Positions 1 through 8,702 are shown, counted from the stretch's first letter. The stretch is DNA of 64,000 nt from Bacillus sp. ISL-41 (GCF_018613235.1 NZ_JAGGQP010000014.1:16676-80675); one strand, 5' to 3'. The notes: a model not told the origin generated them from the letters alone. Made by a program: numbers and translations.

Positions 1-872
1 GGTTCAATAAATTGGCCACTTTCAGTTAAGGACTTTACCCAATCAGTAGATGGCGTGTTATTCATAAGTTGTTCTAGTTGATAAAGTGTTCCTTTAAACG
101 GGAATGTCTCTGTTGATGTGCGGGAATGGTACGCTGTCACGTAATCTCCGACCTGAAAATCTTCTAATTTTAGACTTTCTCCTTTTGGGTTTTTGAAAGT
201 GATCGACTTGTCAAAAGTAAAATCGACTCTGTTGATACGGAATCCTTTTGGTAAAACCTTTGTGATGTATCCAGTGTACATAAAATCTTTTTTATCTTTG
301 AGCGCTTTCTCCTGTTCTTCTTTTAACTTCTCGGCAAACTCATTTTTAATCTCTAATACTTTTAAATCCTTATTTTTTAAATTAAGAGTAGCTTCGTATT
401 TTTTCCCGTTTATAGTCCATTCGAAAAAATGAATGATTAGTTGATCATCCGTTATTTTTTGTAAATATGGCGAAATGATTTTTCCCATAGGTTGATGTTC
501 GAGGATATAACGAACCGCTTCGCTTATTTCCTGGCTTTTCTTGTCATCATAGAGGATGACCTTAGTTGCTTCCCCTTGTCCTGGGAAGGATGTCAATATC
601 TCTCCTGTCGTTTTTAAATTAATTAGGCTCCCAGCTTGAAGATCTTGGGCAGTAATTTTTTTACCAGAAGTCGTACCAATTACTGCCTTATCGATTGAAT
701 AGAAGGTACTATCAACAAGAATACTACCTTCGCTTGTGTCCTGGATAATCCTTGCAGAATTCACGAGCTCTTCATTCATGTTGACCTCGCCAATATCTGC
801 TATTCTGTTTGGGGTGCAAGCAGTTAATGTAAAAAGGAGTATAATGATAAATATATTAATTTTCTTAAGCAT
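1..872 (-). CDS. Lipoprotein of unknown function (3' end outside window)
   Basis: An uninterrupted minus-strand reading frame starts at the ATG at 872 and runs off the left edge after about 290 codons. An AGAGGAG ribosome site sits just upstream. The N-terminus is a lipoprotein signal: Lys-rich start, hydrophobic core, then the lipobox LTAC with Cys about residue 18, so the product should be anchored to the outer face of the membrane. The rest is hydrophilic, rich in Lys and Glu, with a charged, probably helical stretch around residues 170-200. I recognise no catalytic motif and cannot name the family. The coding call is firm; the function is open. Confidence 0.75.
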   Translation of the reverse strand, partial: MLKKINIFIIILLFTLTACTPNRIADIGEVNMNEELVNSARIIQDTSEGSILVDSTFYSIDKAVIGTTSGKKITAQDLQAGSLINLKTTGEILTSFPGQGEATKVILYDDKKSQEISEAVRYILEHQPMGKIISPYLQKITDDQLIIHFFEWTINGKKYEATLNLKNKDLKVLEIKNEFAEKLKEEQEKALKDKKDFMYTGYITKVLPKGFRINRVDFTFDKSITFKNPKGESLKLEDFQVGDYVTAYHSRTSTETFPFKGTLYQLEQLMNNTPSTDWVKSLTESGQFIE

Positions 873-1062
873 TTATTTCTCCTCTCTTATTCTCTTTTTT
901 ATAATTATAAGGTTAATTAGACATAATAGCGATATGAGGTGAAATCTAGTATTCCTCTTCGTAACTTGCGTAAAAGTCTTAACCTATAATGAAGTTAGAT
1001 AGAAAGTAGGTATCTACTAATAGAGGTTTGCATAATAAACTGTAACTTAATTGGAGGAACTT

Positions 1063-1392
1063 ATGAGGAACCTAGGAATTGTTGTTCTCCTTGTATTGGT
1101 AATGATCTTGGCAGCTTGTTCATCTGAAAAAAAAACCGCCACATATTCAATAATAATTGTTTCTGGTGAAGAGAATATAAGTGAAACGTTTGTAAAATAT
1201 GTTGGGGATACTGTAATTGAATATGAGCATTTAACTCGTCTGAAGGTAGCACAAGAAAAATATCCAAAATATGATATAGAAAAAGCTCCAGCAATTTTAA
1301 TATTTAAAAACAACGGAGGAGAACTAAAAAAGTTGGTATTAAAAACATATGATATTGAAGAGGCAAAGGATTGGTTAGAAGACAACAAATAA
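1063..1392 (+). CDS. Small lipoprotein, possible thioredoxin-like fold
   Basis: The ATG at 1063 is preceded by TTGGAGGAAC with good spacing; an in-frame TTG at 1051 would put the ribosome site inside the gene, so 1063 is preferred. The product is about 109 residues with a signal peptide and lipobox ILAAC. The mature part looks alpha/beta, with a central APAILIF segment resembling the cis-Pro region of thioredoxin folds, but the CXXC motif is absent, so redox activity is not supported. It is a single-gene unit followed at once by a strong terminator. The fold is inferred from the look of the sequence only. Confidence 0.7.
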   Translation: MRNLGIVVLLVLVMILAACSSEKKTATYSIIIVSGEENISETFVKYVGDTVIEYEHLTRLKVAQEKYPKYDIEKAPAILIFKNNGGELKKLVLKTYDIEEAKDWLEDNK

Positions 1393-1409
1393 ACACTTTA
1401 TTCATGTAG

Positions 1410-1440
1410 GCGTTAATCCAGGGAGGATTAACGCTTTTTT
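1410..1440 (+). terminator. Rho-independent terminator, repeat family A copy 1
   Basis: A perfect 10-bp stem (GCGTTAATCC with its complement), a 5-base loop and then a run of T. It ends the small lipoprotein gene. Near-identical hairpins with related downstream sequence occur at 4685 and 8612. Confidence 0.85.
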
Positions 1441-1555
1441 TGTTGAATTCCTTATTTGGCTAAAGAAGCAGGGTATTTGAACAAGTAGGATATTAAAAGT
1501 AATTGTCCAAGTTTACGAATTATAATTTTAAAAAAGGATGAGGAGTGTGAATACC

Positions 1556-2482
1556 GTGTCGGAAACAAGGTTCGTTGAGCTTCAAAAAGAACTTTTTAGT
1601 TTATTTGAGCTGGGGAAATATAATGAGATTCATTCACTAATTGAAAGGGCACAGGTGGAATTTCCCGAAAGATTAGATAAAACAATCTTTTGGAGGTCTT
1701 GTGTTTATTCTATACAAGGAAACCAAGAAAACGCCATCGCAGTTCTGAAAGAAGGATTAAAAAAGGGAATATGGTGGAACCCATTGACTCTAATTCGTGA
1801 CAAAGATTTAAATACCCTTCAAAACAACGAAGAATTTAAAATGATCGTAAATGAGTGCCAGCAAATTTTTGAAAAACATAAATATATATCTCAACCTCAA
1901 CTGTTTACTTATGGAAATGATAAATCAGATACAGGATTATTTTGTTTGCATTGGCGGGGGTCTAATGTAAAAGATTTCGCTCCTTATTGGTTTGATAATG
2001 GTTTGTTAGACGATTTTCTTTTTGCATTTCCGCAGTCATCTCAGGTCTTTGGATACAATGCTTATTGCTGGGACAATCAAAAAATTGCTGGTGAAGAGAT
2101 ATCGGCATTATTCAGCGATTTCAAAGAAAAATATAATACAAAACAGGATATTTTTGCTGGTGCATCACAAGGCGGGAAATTAGCGGTTGAACTAAGTTTA
2201 AATGGAAATATTCTTGGAACAAAAGGATTTATAGCAGTTATTCCAGCCATTCAGGATGTGGCTTCCTTGGAAAGGTTACTAATGGTAAATGGGAAAAAAA
2301 TTAAGGGCTGCATTATCACTGGAGATAAAGATCCTTTTTATAATAAAACCGTTGAATTAGTTAAACTTTTTGAGGAAAATAACTTTCAATGCAAATTGAT
2401 AGTCAAAGAGGGTTTAGGTCACTTCTTCCCTGCTGATTTTACTGATTTGTTAAAAGAAGCTGTTGAATTCATCCACTCATAA
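1556..2482 (+). CDS. Alpha/beta-hydrolase family protein
   Basis: About 308 residues. The GTG at 1556 is preferred because GATGAGGAG lies about 10 bases upstream; the in-frame ATG at 1538 lies inside that ribosome site. The N-terminal third (roughly 1-110) is helical and TPR-like, ending in a segment about chain positions and residue numbers (RDKDLNTLQNNEEF) typical of such repeats. The C-terminal part is an alpha/beta-hydrolase: nucleophile elbow GASQGG, an acid in GDKDPF and a final His in GLGHFFP complete the Ser-Asp-His triad. The substrate cannot be told; a dienelactone hydrolase or esterase-like activity is plausible. Monocistronic. Confidence 0.75.
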   Translation: MSETRFVELQKELFSLFELGKYNEIHSLIERAQVEFPERLDKTIFWRSCVYSIQGNQENAIAVLKEGLKKGIWWNPLTLIRDKDLNTLQNNEEFKMIVNECQQIFEKHKYISQPQLFTYGNDKSDTGLFCLHWRGSNVKDFAPYWFDNGLLDDFLFAFPQSSQVFGYNAYCWDNQKIAGEEISALFSDFKEKYNTKQDIFAGASQGGKLAVELSLNGNILGTKGFIAVIPAIQDVASLERLLMVNGKKIKGCIITGDKDPFYNKTVELVKLFEENNFQCKLIVKEGLGHFFPADFTDLLKEAVEFIHS

Positions 2483-2507
2483 CCTAAAAAGTAAATATTA
2501 GATAACT

Positions 2508-2541
2508 AAAAAAGAGTTTGATATAACTCAAGCTCTTTTCT
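2508..2541 (+). terminator. Possible terminator after the hydrolase gene
   Basis: AAAAAGAG pairs with CTCTTTT across an AT-rich loop, followed by a short T-rich run. The stem is imperfect, so this is a weak call. Confidence 0.45.
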
Positions 2542-2704
2542 TGTGAAAGTATATGTGAATTTTACTGCAATAATCTTGTGTTTATTGTTTCTTTTTGGGC
2601 TGTGAATTGATGTTTTGCACCCAAAAGTAAACCCTTTATTATTATGCTTTATGGGAGTTTAGTTGAAGAACAATATAGAAAAAGAGCAATGGAGGAAAAT
2701 TAAA

Positions 2705-3553
2705 GTGAAAATTGAATTTTTAGGAACGGCTGGTCCAATGGCTGTTCCACGACCTTTGTGTAAATGTGAGGTTTGCCACCAAGCAAGAGAAAAGGGTGTT
2801 CCATACAGTCGTTCTTGCCCTAGCTTATTTATACACGGACCTAATCTTTTATTTGACACCTCAGAAGATATAAATATGCAAATAAATCGTTCACAAATCA
2901 CAGAAATAAACGGACTATTTTACTCGCATTGGCATCCAGACCACGTTATGGGGAGAAGAGTATTGGAACAGTTAAACGCAAATTATGTCAATCACCCACC
3001 AAAGAATACGAGAACTGATGTATTCCTTCCTGAACAAGTAGGAAATGATATTAAACGTTTCCTAGGAACTGGAGACCATCTTGAATTCTTAAACGACAAG
3101 GGGTACATAAAAATTCATATTATAGCAGATGGAAAATCTGTGAACTTTAATGATGTAGAAGTAACACCTTTTAGATTGGTTGAAGACTATGCTTATGGCT
3201 TTTTGGTACAGGATACAGATTACAAAATCTTGATTATTCCTGACGAACTGAGTAACTGGAACCCTGATAATAGATTTGATGGGATAGACCTCGCAATTTT
3301 ACCGATTGGTGTATTAGAATATCACCCTTCTACTAGAGAGAGATTTGTTGATGTAAATCATCCAGTTTTAAAAGAAGAATGTACTTTTTCTGAGACAATT
3401 GAAATTATAAAAAAACTCAATCCGAAAAAAACTTTGCTTACCCACATAAATGGTTTTAGTTTCGATGATTTAAAGGCTTTAGAAGATAGACTAAAGTTGG
3501 AGGGTCTGAATATTGAAATTGCCTACGATACTTTATTAGTTGATGTAGAGTAG
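2705..3553 (+). CDS. Metallo-beta-lactamase-fold hydrolase, PhnP-like
   Basis: The GTG at 2705 follows GGAGG by 9 bases and gives the family-typical start MKIEFLGTAG; an upstream in-frame TTG at 2663 lacks such a site. About 282 residues. It has an N-terminal Cys cluster (CKCEVC), as in PhnP-type phosphodiesterases where Cys residues hold a structural zinc, and the metal motif SHWHPDH. A later acid (IIPDEL) and LLTHI supply the remaining metal ligands expected of the fold. The likely role is hydrolysis of a phosphodiester or similar small substrate. No phosphonate genes are nearby, so the substrate is open. Confidence 0.8.
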   Translation: MKIEFLGTAGPMAVPRPLCKCEVCHQAREKGVPYSRSCPSLFIHGPNLLFDTSEDINMQINRSQITEINGLFYSHWHPDHVMGRRVLEQLNANYVNHPPKNTRTDVFLPEQVGNDIKRFLGTGDHLEFLNDKGYIKIHIIADGKSVNFNDVEVTPFRLVEDYAYGFLVQDTDYKILIIPDELSNWNPDNRFDGIDLAILPIGVLEYHPSTRERFVDVNHPVLKEECTFSETIEIIKKLNPKKTLLTHINGFSFDDLKALEDRLKLEGLNIEIAYDTLLVDVE

Positions 3554-3579
3554 TCGTACATTCTTTGTTGTGCTAACGG

Positions 3580-3890
3580 GTGCGTGTACGGCCGAGCCTA
3601 GGTCGTATCATATAGCGGGTGGGATTCCCGCCGAGTAAGAACTAGCCATTCACTCGTAGCGAGTCTTGGAGGGCTAAAGGTAACTTTAGCCTTTAAGCGT
3701 AGACAGTTAGGTAGCGGGCCGAAAGCCAAATGGTTGAAGGGATTTAGCTCCATAATGTTAGTAAATCGAGAGGGCTGATGTTATCTTTCGTTAAAGGCAA
3801 GAAGATAACATCGGTGCGCAAGCCGAACCCGAAAAGAATCCGGGGCCTGTTCCTGCTGAGGAAGGGTTGCAGCCTGTTCCCAAAGAAACA
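3580..3890 (+). mobile_element. Group II intron remnant (5' domain I region only)
   Basis: The stretch begins GTGCG, the bacterial group II intron 5' boundary, and is densely folded: GCGGG/CCCGC near 3617, CACTCG/CGAGT, an AGGCTAAAG/CTTTAGCCT stem, and an 11-bp perfect stem GATGTTATCTT (3777-3787) with AAGATAACATC (3802-3812). Order and wording match domain I of class B-like introns in Bacillus as I remember them. No reverse transcriptase frame and no domain V/VI are visible, so it is a truncated, immobile relic. The right limit is uncertain. Confidence 0.7.
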
Positions 3891-3894
3891 TTTA

Positions 3895-4050
3895 AGATTG
3901 TGGTTCAAGAAGATATGGTTTGGCACTTAATTGAGGAGAATAAAGAGTATTTTTCTTCGTACGCAAAAGAAGGAGATAAACCTTGGGTTTTAGAACAAAT
4001 TGAGCATACAGAAATTGAAAAAGAAATGTATTTGCAAAGATTATATTTCA
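3895..4050 (+). pseudogene. Unrecognised coding fragment behind the intron remnant
   Basis: One open frame gives residues such as FKIVVQEDMVWHLIEENKEY and KPWVLEQIEHTEIEKEM, protein-like in composition. It has no ribosome site or start of its own: upstream it continues into the structured intron remnant, and downstream it runs into repeat family B, which supplies the stop at 4107-4109. I read it as the C-terminal relic of a gene interrupted by the intron or a deletion. The family is not recognised. Confidence 0.35.
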
Positions 4051-4051
4051 G

Positions 4052-4130
4052 CCACCGGGTGCGTTGTTCCAAGAGGATTAGCCACCTTTTTTGTAGAATT
4101 CCTAATTAAACAACGCAGTTTAGATCAATA
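4052..4130 (+). repeat. Dispersed repeat family B (ACGGGTGCGTTGTTC type)
   Basis: CCGGGTGCGTTGTTCC, then a GGATTAGCCACC segment, then a return AACAACGCAG, giving a long imperfect hairpin. Related starts (taACGGGTG) are seen at 3573 and 5615. From memory, repeats of this wording are scattered between genes of Bacillus species. Confidence 0.5.
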
Positions 4131-4185
4131 AGAAATCACAAAAGTAATGAGCATTAACTTTAAATAAGATTAAACGGAGGTTGAG

Positions 4186-4650
4186 ATGCGAAAAGTTTAT
4201 CTAGATAGAACAGAATTAATTGGAGCCATAAATGTAAATTTAAAAGATATTGAGGTTATACCAGCAGGTACAACAATTTTTCCTATGAGTGCTCATGATA
4301 AAAATAAAGAGTATCAAAAATTTGCTAACGATTATGATCTTCAATTTATCTTTGACGATGATATTCCACATTTAAAATTTTATACGGTTCCATATGTAGA
4401 TATTATGGCAAAGGATAGTAAAGGTGGATTTATTGGAACTGTTGGTCAACAATCTGATTTGAAAAGTGACGCACCAATTTGTTATATCAATAGGCATTTA
4501 GAGTGCTTGATAATTACTGAAAACGGAGAAGATTTTCTGAGTAATATAGGAACCTGGCAAGACAACTTGAAACCCTATGATAAAATTACGGTTTATCGTT
4601 CGAAAGCAGAAGCAGAAATGGAACTAGAGTTTATCGATTTGACTGTTTGA
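4186..4650 (+). CDS. Hypothetical protein, 154 aa
   Basis: The ATG at 4186 has ACGGAGG seven bases upstream. The product is soluble, with no signal peptide or membrane segment, and is rich in acidic and aromatic residues. Visible stretches include VIPAGTTIFPMSAHD near the N-terminus and a Gly-rich GGFIGTVGQQ in the middle, followed by PICYINRHLEC. I recognise no family. It stands alone between repeat B upstream and a family A terminator downstream, so it is probably monocistronic. Confidence 0.6.
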   Translation: MRKVYLDRTELIGAINVNLKDIEVIPAGTTIFPMSAHDKNKEYQKFANDYDLQFIFDDDIPHLKFYTVPYVDIMAKDSKGGFIGTVGQQSDLKSDAPICYINRHLECLIITENGEDFLSNIGTWQDNLKPYDKITVYRSKAEAEMELEFIDLTV

Positions 4651-4684
4651 TAGTCCTACGTCTATAAATTCGTATTGGACAGGA

Positions 4685-4717
4685 GCGTTAATCTAGGAAG
4701 GATTTAGCGCTTTTTTT
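4685..4717 (+). terminator. Terminator, repeat family A copy 2
   Basis: GCGTTAATCT and GGATTTAGCGC form a stem with a couple of mismatches, followed by seven T. Same family as 1410 and 8612. Confidence 0.75.
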
Positions 4718-4812
4718 ATTGAACAACTTATTGAAACAAACGTGGCGGTAATGTTTAACAAGGAATTTGGATTTTAATGTTAAAATTAGGTTATTAGGTT
4801 GGAGGTATAGTT

Positions 4813-5097
4813 ATGTGGGTAATATTTGGGGTTATTGCCATAGTAGTAACTGTTATAAATCTTTCTATGTATGCAGCAGGAAAGGATTATAAGCTTGCTA
4901 TGGCGATGGCGTTATCATTTACAGCATTAACAATTTGTGCAGATTACAGTTACCTATCTCGGTGGGTAAAAGCAGAAGATTGGGCGGCTTTATCGGATGT
5001 AGTACCTGGTATGGCAAGGGCATTTTGGTTTTTAACAATTGTTTCTATCTTACTGAATATAGCACCTATATTTTTAGAAAGAAAACGTAAGAAATAA
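4813..5097 (+). CDS. Small integral membrane protein, 94 aa
   Basis: The ATG at 4813 follows GGAGGTATAGTT. Three hydrophobic segments are visible: residues about 2-20, a weaker one about 28-48 (AMAMALSFTALTICADY) and about 70-88. The C-terminus ends in a basic tail RKRKK, which should lie inside the cell. I know no function for this type of protein in Bacillaceae. It stands alone. Confidence 0.6.
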   Translation: MWVIFGVIAIVVTVINLSMYAAGKDYKLAMAMALSFTALTICADYSYLSRWVKAEDWAALSDVVPGMARAFWFLTIVSILLNIAPIFLERKRKK

Positions 5098-5240
5098 TGG
5101 CTTAGTATCACATCATTTATTTAATATTCAAATATTTTGAAAGTCTTTATGTATAACTAAAGGATGCGAGAACAGAACAGGGCTGTCGCTCCTTCAACTA
5201 TTGATGCTGATTTCTTCAATAAACAAGAGGAGAGAGATTA

Positions 5241-5606
5241 ATGAAAAGGTTAATTAAATGGCTTATTATTGTCTCATTATTATTTATTGCATTGGTCGGT
5301 TATGGAGTATACTGGGCATTTTTTGATATGAACAGGTTACCAACAGGAGAATTTCTTACAGAAGAGACCTCACCTGACGGGAAATATACCTTAAAAGCAT
5401 ATGTAACTAATGGAGGTGCAACAACATCATATTCTATCCGTGGTGAATTAGTTTTTAATGAAAGAAATAACAAAACTAAAAATATATATTGGAATTATAG
5501 AGAAGATAGTGCAAATATTACTTGGACAGACAATGATACAGTTGTCATAAACGGACATAAATTAGATGTACCGAATGAAAAATTTGATTTTAGAAATGAG
5601 TCATAA
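5241..5606 (+). CDS. DUF5412 family membrane-anchored protein
   Basis: The ATG at 5241 follows AGAGGAGAGAG. One N-terminal membrane segment (residues about 5-27) is followed by a family-typical block (GYGVYWAFFD, then TSPDGKYTLKAY, VNG-like GGATTSYSIRGEL and IYWNYRED). Together these identify DUF5412 as I remember it, and the 121-residue length is normal. It is expected to be an outward-facing beta-rich domain on an N-terminal anchor. No function is established. Confidence 0.75.
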   Translation: MKRLIKWLIIVSLLFIALVGYGVYWAFFDMNRLPTGEFLTEETSPDGKYTLKAYVTNGGATTSYSIRGELVFNERNNKTKNIYWNYREDSANITWTDNDTVVINGHKLDVPNEKFDFRNES

Positions 5607-5684
5607 CTTATTGAAGTAACGGGTGTTTACCTTCAATAAGCAGAAATACACCGAGTTATTAAGGTCGAAAGAGAAAGTTATAGA

Positions 5685-6117
5685 TCATTCATTTCTCTCC
5701 ATAGTAATGTTAATGCTTCCTCCGCTAGTAGCCTCATTCATACCAATAAGCTGAACTTCTATATGATCATGAAGAAAAGGCTTGTCGATTTTCCATGTTA
5801 ATGAGAAGGTTTGTGGACTGTTAAAAGTTCCTTCTTTATCTGTATTTATTGCATAACCAATAAGAGTTCTTTCCCACCATGTCTGAGTGCCAGTAGGGAT
5901 AAGCCAAAAGAGAACAGTTTCTGTGTTATCGGCTTCTACATAGATGGTTATTTCTTCGGTCCCTTTTGGCACAGTAACCCAATTGTTCGTTTCAGGAATG
6001 TTTGTATAAGCACTTTGTATGACTTTGGGTGGAGGTACAGTGATTTCGCTGTTAGCAAGTCATACTCCCTAAGTTGTAAAAAAGACTTAAGGAAATCAAC
6101 ATTTTAGGAATTAACAT
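5685..6117 (-). pseudogene. Lipoprotein gene broken by a small frameshift near its lipobox
   Basis: On the minus strand an ATG at 6117, with GAGGTGAT upstream, opens a frame coding a hydrophobic leader ending ...LGSMTC, then hits a stop near 6061. The next frame continues without a break: ANSEITVPPP, then a 110-residue domain with VEADNTETVLFWLIPTGTQ and TLIGYAIN down to 5685. Losing one GC from a TGCGCTAAC sequence would produce exactly this, turning Cys-Ala-Asn into Cys-stop. The remaining open frame could use a GTG at 5972 but would lack the signal. Either a true pseudogene or a sequencing error. Confidence 0.6.
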
Positions 6118-6207
6118 AATATCACCTCATATGGTTATTATTTTCTGCATCTGCGATAGTATGTGGTATTTCGTTAAAGGGTGTATTTTCAATAAGGACA
6201 AAACAAA

Positions 6208-6240
6208 AACACACTGACCTTTTTAAAAAGTCGGTGTGTT
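6208..6240 (-). terminator. Terminator of the DUF2200 gene
   Basis: AACACACTGAC pairs perfectly with GTCGGTGTGTT apart from one wobble. Read on the minus strand it is followed by TTTTTGTTTTG and lies 10 bases past the stop. Confidence 0.8.
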
Positions 6241-6250
6241 CTGGATTTTC

Positions 6251-6601
6251 TTATTTCCTTAAAATCTTCTCCATCTTTTTTCCCTTTGCCAGCTCATCGA
6301 TCAGCTTGTCCAGGTAGCGAATTTCCTTCATTGTTGGTTCTTCAATGTCTTCCACTCGAACACCACAGATTACGCCTTTAATCAAGTCCCTCGAAGGATT
6401 CATTTGAGGAGCTTCTGCAAAGAAGGTCTCAAAGTCTGTCTGTTTTTCCAGCACTGCTTCTAACTCTTCCTGACTATATCCTGTCAGCCAGGTGATGATT
6501 TCATCGACTTCTGCTTTACTACGTCCTTTTCTTTCCGCCTTATTCACGTAATGTGGATAGACACTTGCGAAACTCATTGTATAGATTTTATGTTTGCTCA
6601 A
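6251..6601 (-). CDS. DUF2200 family protein
   Basis: About 116 residues. The TTG at 6601 is chosen because AAGGGAG lies about 9 bases upstream and it gives the family start ([20 protein letters not shown]); the longer open frame upstream has no ribosome site. Features recognised from DUF2200 are [20 protein letters not shown], the middle [12 protein letters not shown] and the [14 protein letters not shown] [14 protein letters not shown]. Small, soluble and mostly helical, with no known biochemical role. It has its own terminator. Confidence 0.8.
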   Translation of the reverse strand: MSKHKIYTMSFASVYPHYVNKAERKGRSKAEVDEIITWLTGYSQEELEAVLEKQTDFETFFAEAPQMNPSRDLIKGVICGVRVEDIEEPTMKEIRYLDKLIDELAKGKKMEKILRK

Positions 6602-6742
6602 GATACAAACTCCCTTAGAATCATTTTCTTCATTATAGTACGAAGAATTGGAGTGTTCAAATGTGAATTTTATTACCGAAATCAAAGGAAATTGGCCTGT
6701 AGGGAAAGAATATTAATGCATATGAAGCAGGGGGTGTGGTTG

Positions 6743-7015
6743 ATGGCTAAGACAGTGCTTTCCAACAAGGGAAGTAGAATACCCAGAACCTTTCTCGAAG
6801 GAAGCTCTTTTTTTCGTATGCTCCGCTTTTCCTTCTTATTGTTTCTTTCCTTCTTTGTGGTTTACATCTACTACCTATATCTTACAGGCAATCTTCAAAA
6901 AACCATTCTCACGATCTGGTCTAATCATAAGCAAATCATTATCGTCTCTTCGATTTTCATTACCTATACAGGGATTGTTTTTCGGTTGGGTGTTTGGAGA
7001 GGGAGAAGAAGGTGA
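6743..7015 (+). CDS. Hypothetical membrane protein, 90 aa
   Basis: The ATG at 6743 follows AGCAGGGGGTGTGG; the frame stays open upstream but without a site. Two membrane segments are visible: residues about 30-52, very Phe-rich, and about 68-85. The C-terminus is basic (WRGRRR). The family is not recognised. It lies divergent from the DUF2200 gene. Confidence 0.45.
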   Translation: MAKTVLSNKGSRIPRTFLEGSSFFRMLRFSFLLFLSFFVVYIYYLYLTGNLQKTILTIWSNHKQIIIVSSIFITYTGIVFRLGVWRGRRR

Positions 7016-7169
7016 ATGGAAGCGGGGGATTACATACTCTGCTTTTTTTCGTATTAAGAATTATCCGAATGAAGCTGACTCCATATCCTTTCACCAATCA
7101 ATGTCATAGGTGATATACTAATGGTCTAATATAATAGAAGAAACGGTTTAGAGCAAAGGAGTCAACAGT

Positions 7170-7808
7170 ATGGCCAATGTACATATATTCACGAAGAGAG
7201 AGGAAATCGCAAACGCAATCATCCATGGAATAGGAGGACTATTAAGCATCGCAGCCCTCGTCATTCTGATTGTGTTCGCTTCCCTGTACGGAACAGCATG
7301 GCATGTGGTGAGTTTCACTTTATTCGGGACGACCATGGTCCTTTTATATACATCATCAACTCTGGTCCACAGCTTCCCGCCAGGAAAAGCAAAGGACATT
7401 TTTGAAATAATGGACCACTCATCCATCTATTTCTTCATTGCCGGCACCTACACACCGTTCCTGTTCATCGCGGTAAAAGGAGTATTAGGATGGACACTGT
7501 TCGGAATCGTCTGGGGCCTTTCCATCGCAGGAACAGTATTTAAATCACTGTTCGTCAAACGATTCCTGCATACATCCACAGTGTTATATGTTGTCATGGG
7601 CTGGCTGATTGTCTTTGCCTGGGGTCCACTGACACAGAATGTATCATCACAAGGACTGGTATTCCTCGTAATTGGAGGAGTCTTGTATACAGTAGGAGCC
7701 ATTTTTTACGTCTGGCGCGGATTTCATTACCACCATGCAATTTGGCATGTTTTTGTATTAGCAGGCTCGATCATGCACTTTTTTGCGGTCTTGACATTGC
7801 TGCCTTAA
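7170..7808 (+). CDS. trhA: PAQR/hemolysin III family protein (TrhA)
   Basis: About 212 residues with seven membrane segments. The family's conserved metal-site residues are visible: an early His in ANAIIHGIGG, Ser-His in SSTLVHSFPP, D-H in IMDHSSIYFFIAGTYTPF, and the C-terminal HxxxH in YHHAIWHVFVLAGS. The ATG at 7170 has AAAGGAG upstream. The family was named from hemolysis in heterologous hosts; TrhA proteins are thought to act in membrane energetics or membrane lipid homeostasis. Monocistronic. The family assignment is firm, the physiological role less so. Confidence 0.9.
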   Translation: MANVHIFTKREEIANAIIHGIGGLLSIAALVILIVFASLYGTAWHVVSFTLFGTTMVLLYTSSTLVHSFPPGKAKDIFEIMDHSSIYFFIAGTYTPFLFIAVKGVLGWTLFGIVWGLSIAGTVFKSLFVKRFLHTSTVLYVVMGWLIVFAWGPLTQNVSSQGLVFLVIGGVLYTVGAIFYVWRGFHYHHAIWHVFVLAGSIMHFFAVLTLLP

Positions 7809-7894
7809 TTTATATAGAAACTGAAGGTACAGTAAGTTGATCCTAAAGGTGCATACGACTAATATGAAAGGATTACTTAAGAGGAGTGGTCACT

Positions 7895-8455
7895 ATGAGC
7901 ATAGATACAGATGCATTTCCCATACTTGAGACTGAAAGGTCAGTTCTGCGTAAAGTTGAAAAAGATGATGCGAACAGCATTTTGAAGTATATGTCTAATG
8001 AAAAAGTAATGAAATTTTATGGATTACAACCTTTTAAAACAATAAACGATGCCTTGGACGAGATTTCCTGGTATCAATCTATACAAAACAACAAAACAGG
8101 TATTAGATGGGGAATTACTTTAAAGGAGCAAGGTGTTGTGATTGGCAGTTGCGGTTTTCATAACATAGTCTCTCAACACTTCCGTACTGAAATTGGCTTT
8201 GAATTGAGTAAAGAGCAGTGGGGCAAAGGTATAGCTCTTGAGGCAGTTGAAGCTACAATAAGCCACGGATTTCAACATATGAACTTCCAGAGGATAGAAG
8301 CGTTGATAGAGCCACTTAATGGATCATCACAAAAGTTAGTAGAAAAGTTGGGTTTTATCAAGGAAGGATTATTAAGGAATTATGAATTTACACGTGGTAA
8401 ATTTGATGATTTATATATTTATTCTTTGCTGAAGCAAGACTTTAATAAAAGTTAA
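7895..8455 (+). CDS. GNAT acetyltransferase, RimJ/RimL type
   Basis: The ATG at 7895 has GAGGAG 8 bases upstream. About 186 residues. It opens with the family's LETERSVLRKVEKDDA and has the acetyl-CoA loop as QWGKGIALEAVEA, followed by MNFQRIEALIEPLNGSSQKL and GFIKEGLLRNY. This is the layout of ribosomal-protein N-terminal acetyltransferase-like GNATs, which in Bacillus often act on other small substrates or on drugs. The target cannot be read from the sequence. It is followed by a family A hairpin about 155 bases on. Confidence 0.85.
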   Translation: MSIDTDAFPILETERSVLRKVEKDDANSILKYMSNEKVMKFYGLQPFKTINDALDEISWYQSIQNNKTGIRWGITLKEQGVVIGSCGFHNIVSQHFRTEIGFELSKEQWGKGIALEAVEATISHGFQHMNFQRIEALIEPLNGSSQKLVEKLGFIKEGLLRNYEFTRGKFDDLYIYSLLKQDFNKS

Positions 8456-8611
8456 AGAGTTAGCCGATAAAGAATATTTAATGTCAGATTGTAACAAAGC
8501 CACATGAATTAACGTGTGATTTTCAATGAAAAGTTACTGGAATGGAGAGAATCAGCACCTTAAAATCAAGGGCTGTAAAGGGAATTTCATCGAATTCTTA
8601 TCAGGATAAAG

Positions 8612-8646
8612 GGGCGTTGATCCAGGAAGGATTATCGCCCTTTTCG
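8612..8646 (+). terminator. Terminator-like hairpin, repeat family A copy 3
   Basis: GGGCGTTGATCC with AGGATTATCGCCC, then TTTTCG and the shared downstream GTTGAACTC. It has more mismatches than copies 1 and 2. Confidence 0.6.
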
Positions 8647-8702
8647 TTGAACTCAATTATTGACTCAAAATGCAGTTTAGGTGTAATAACATGAAATTGG
8701 TG

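Noticed and set aside
193..942. Plus-strand open frames at the left edge
   Set aside because: They are antisense to a lipoprotein gene with a strong ribosome site and lipobox on the minus strand.
3744..3926. A minus-strand frame of 60 codons
   Set aside because: Lies within the structured group II intron remnant and has no start signal.
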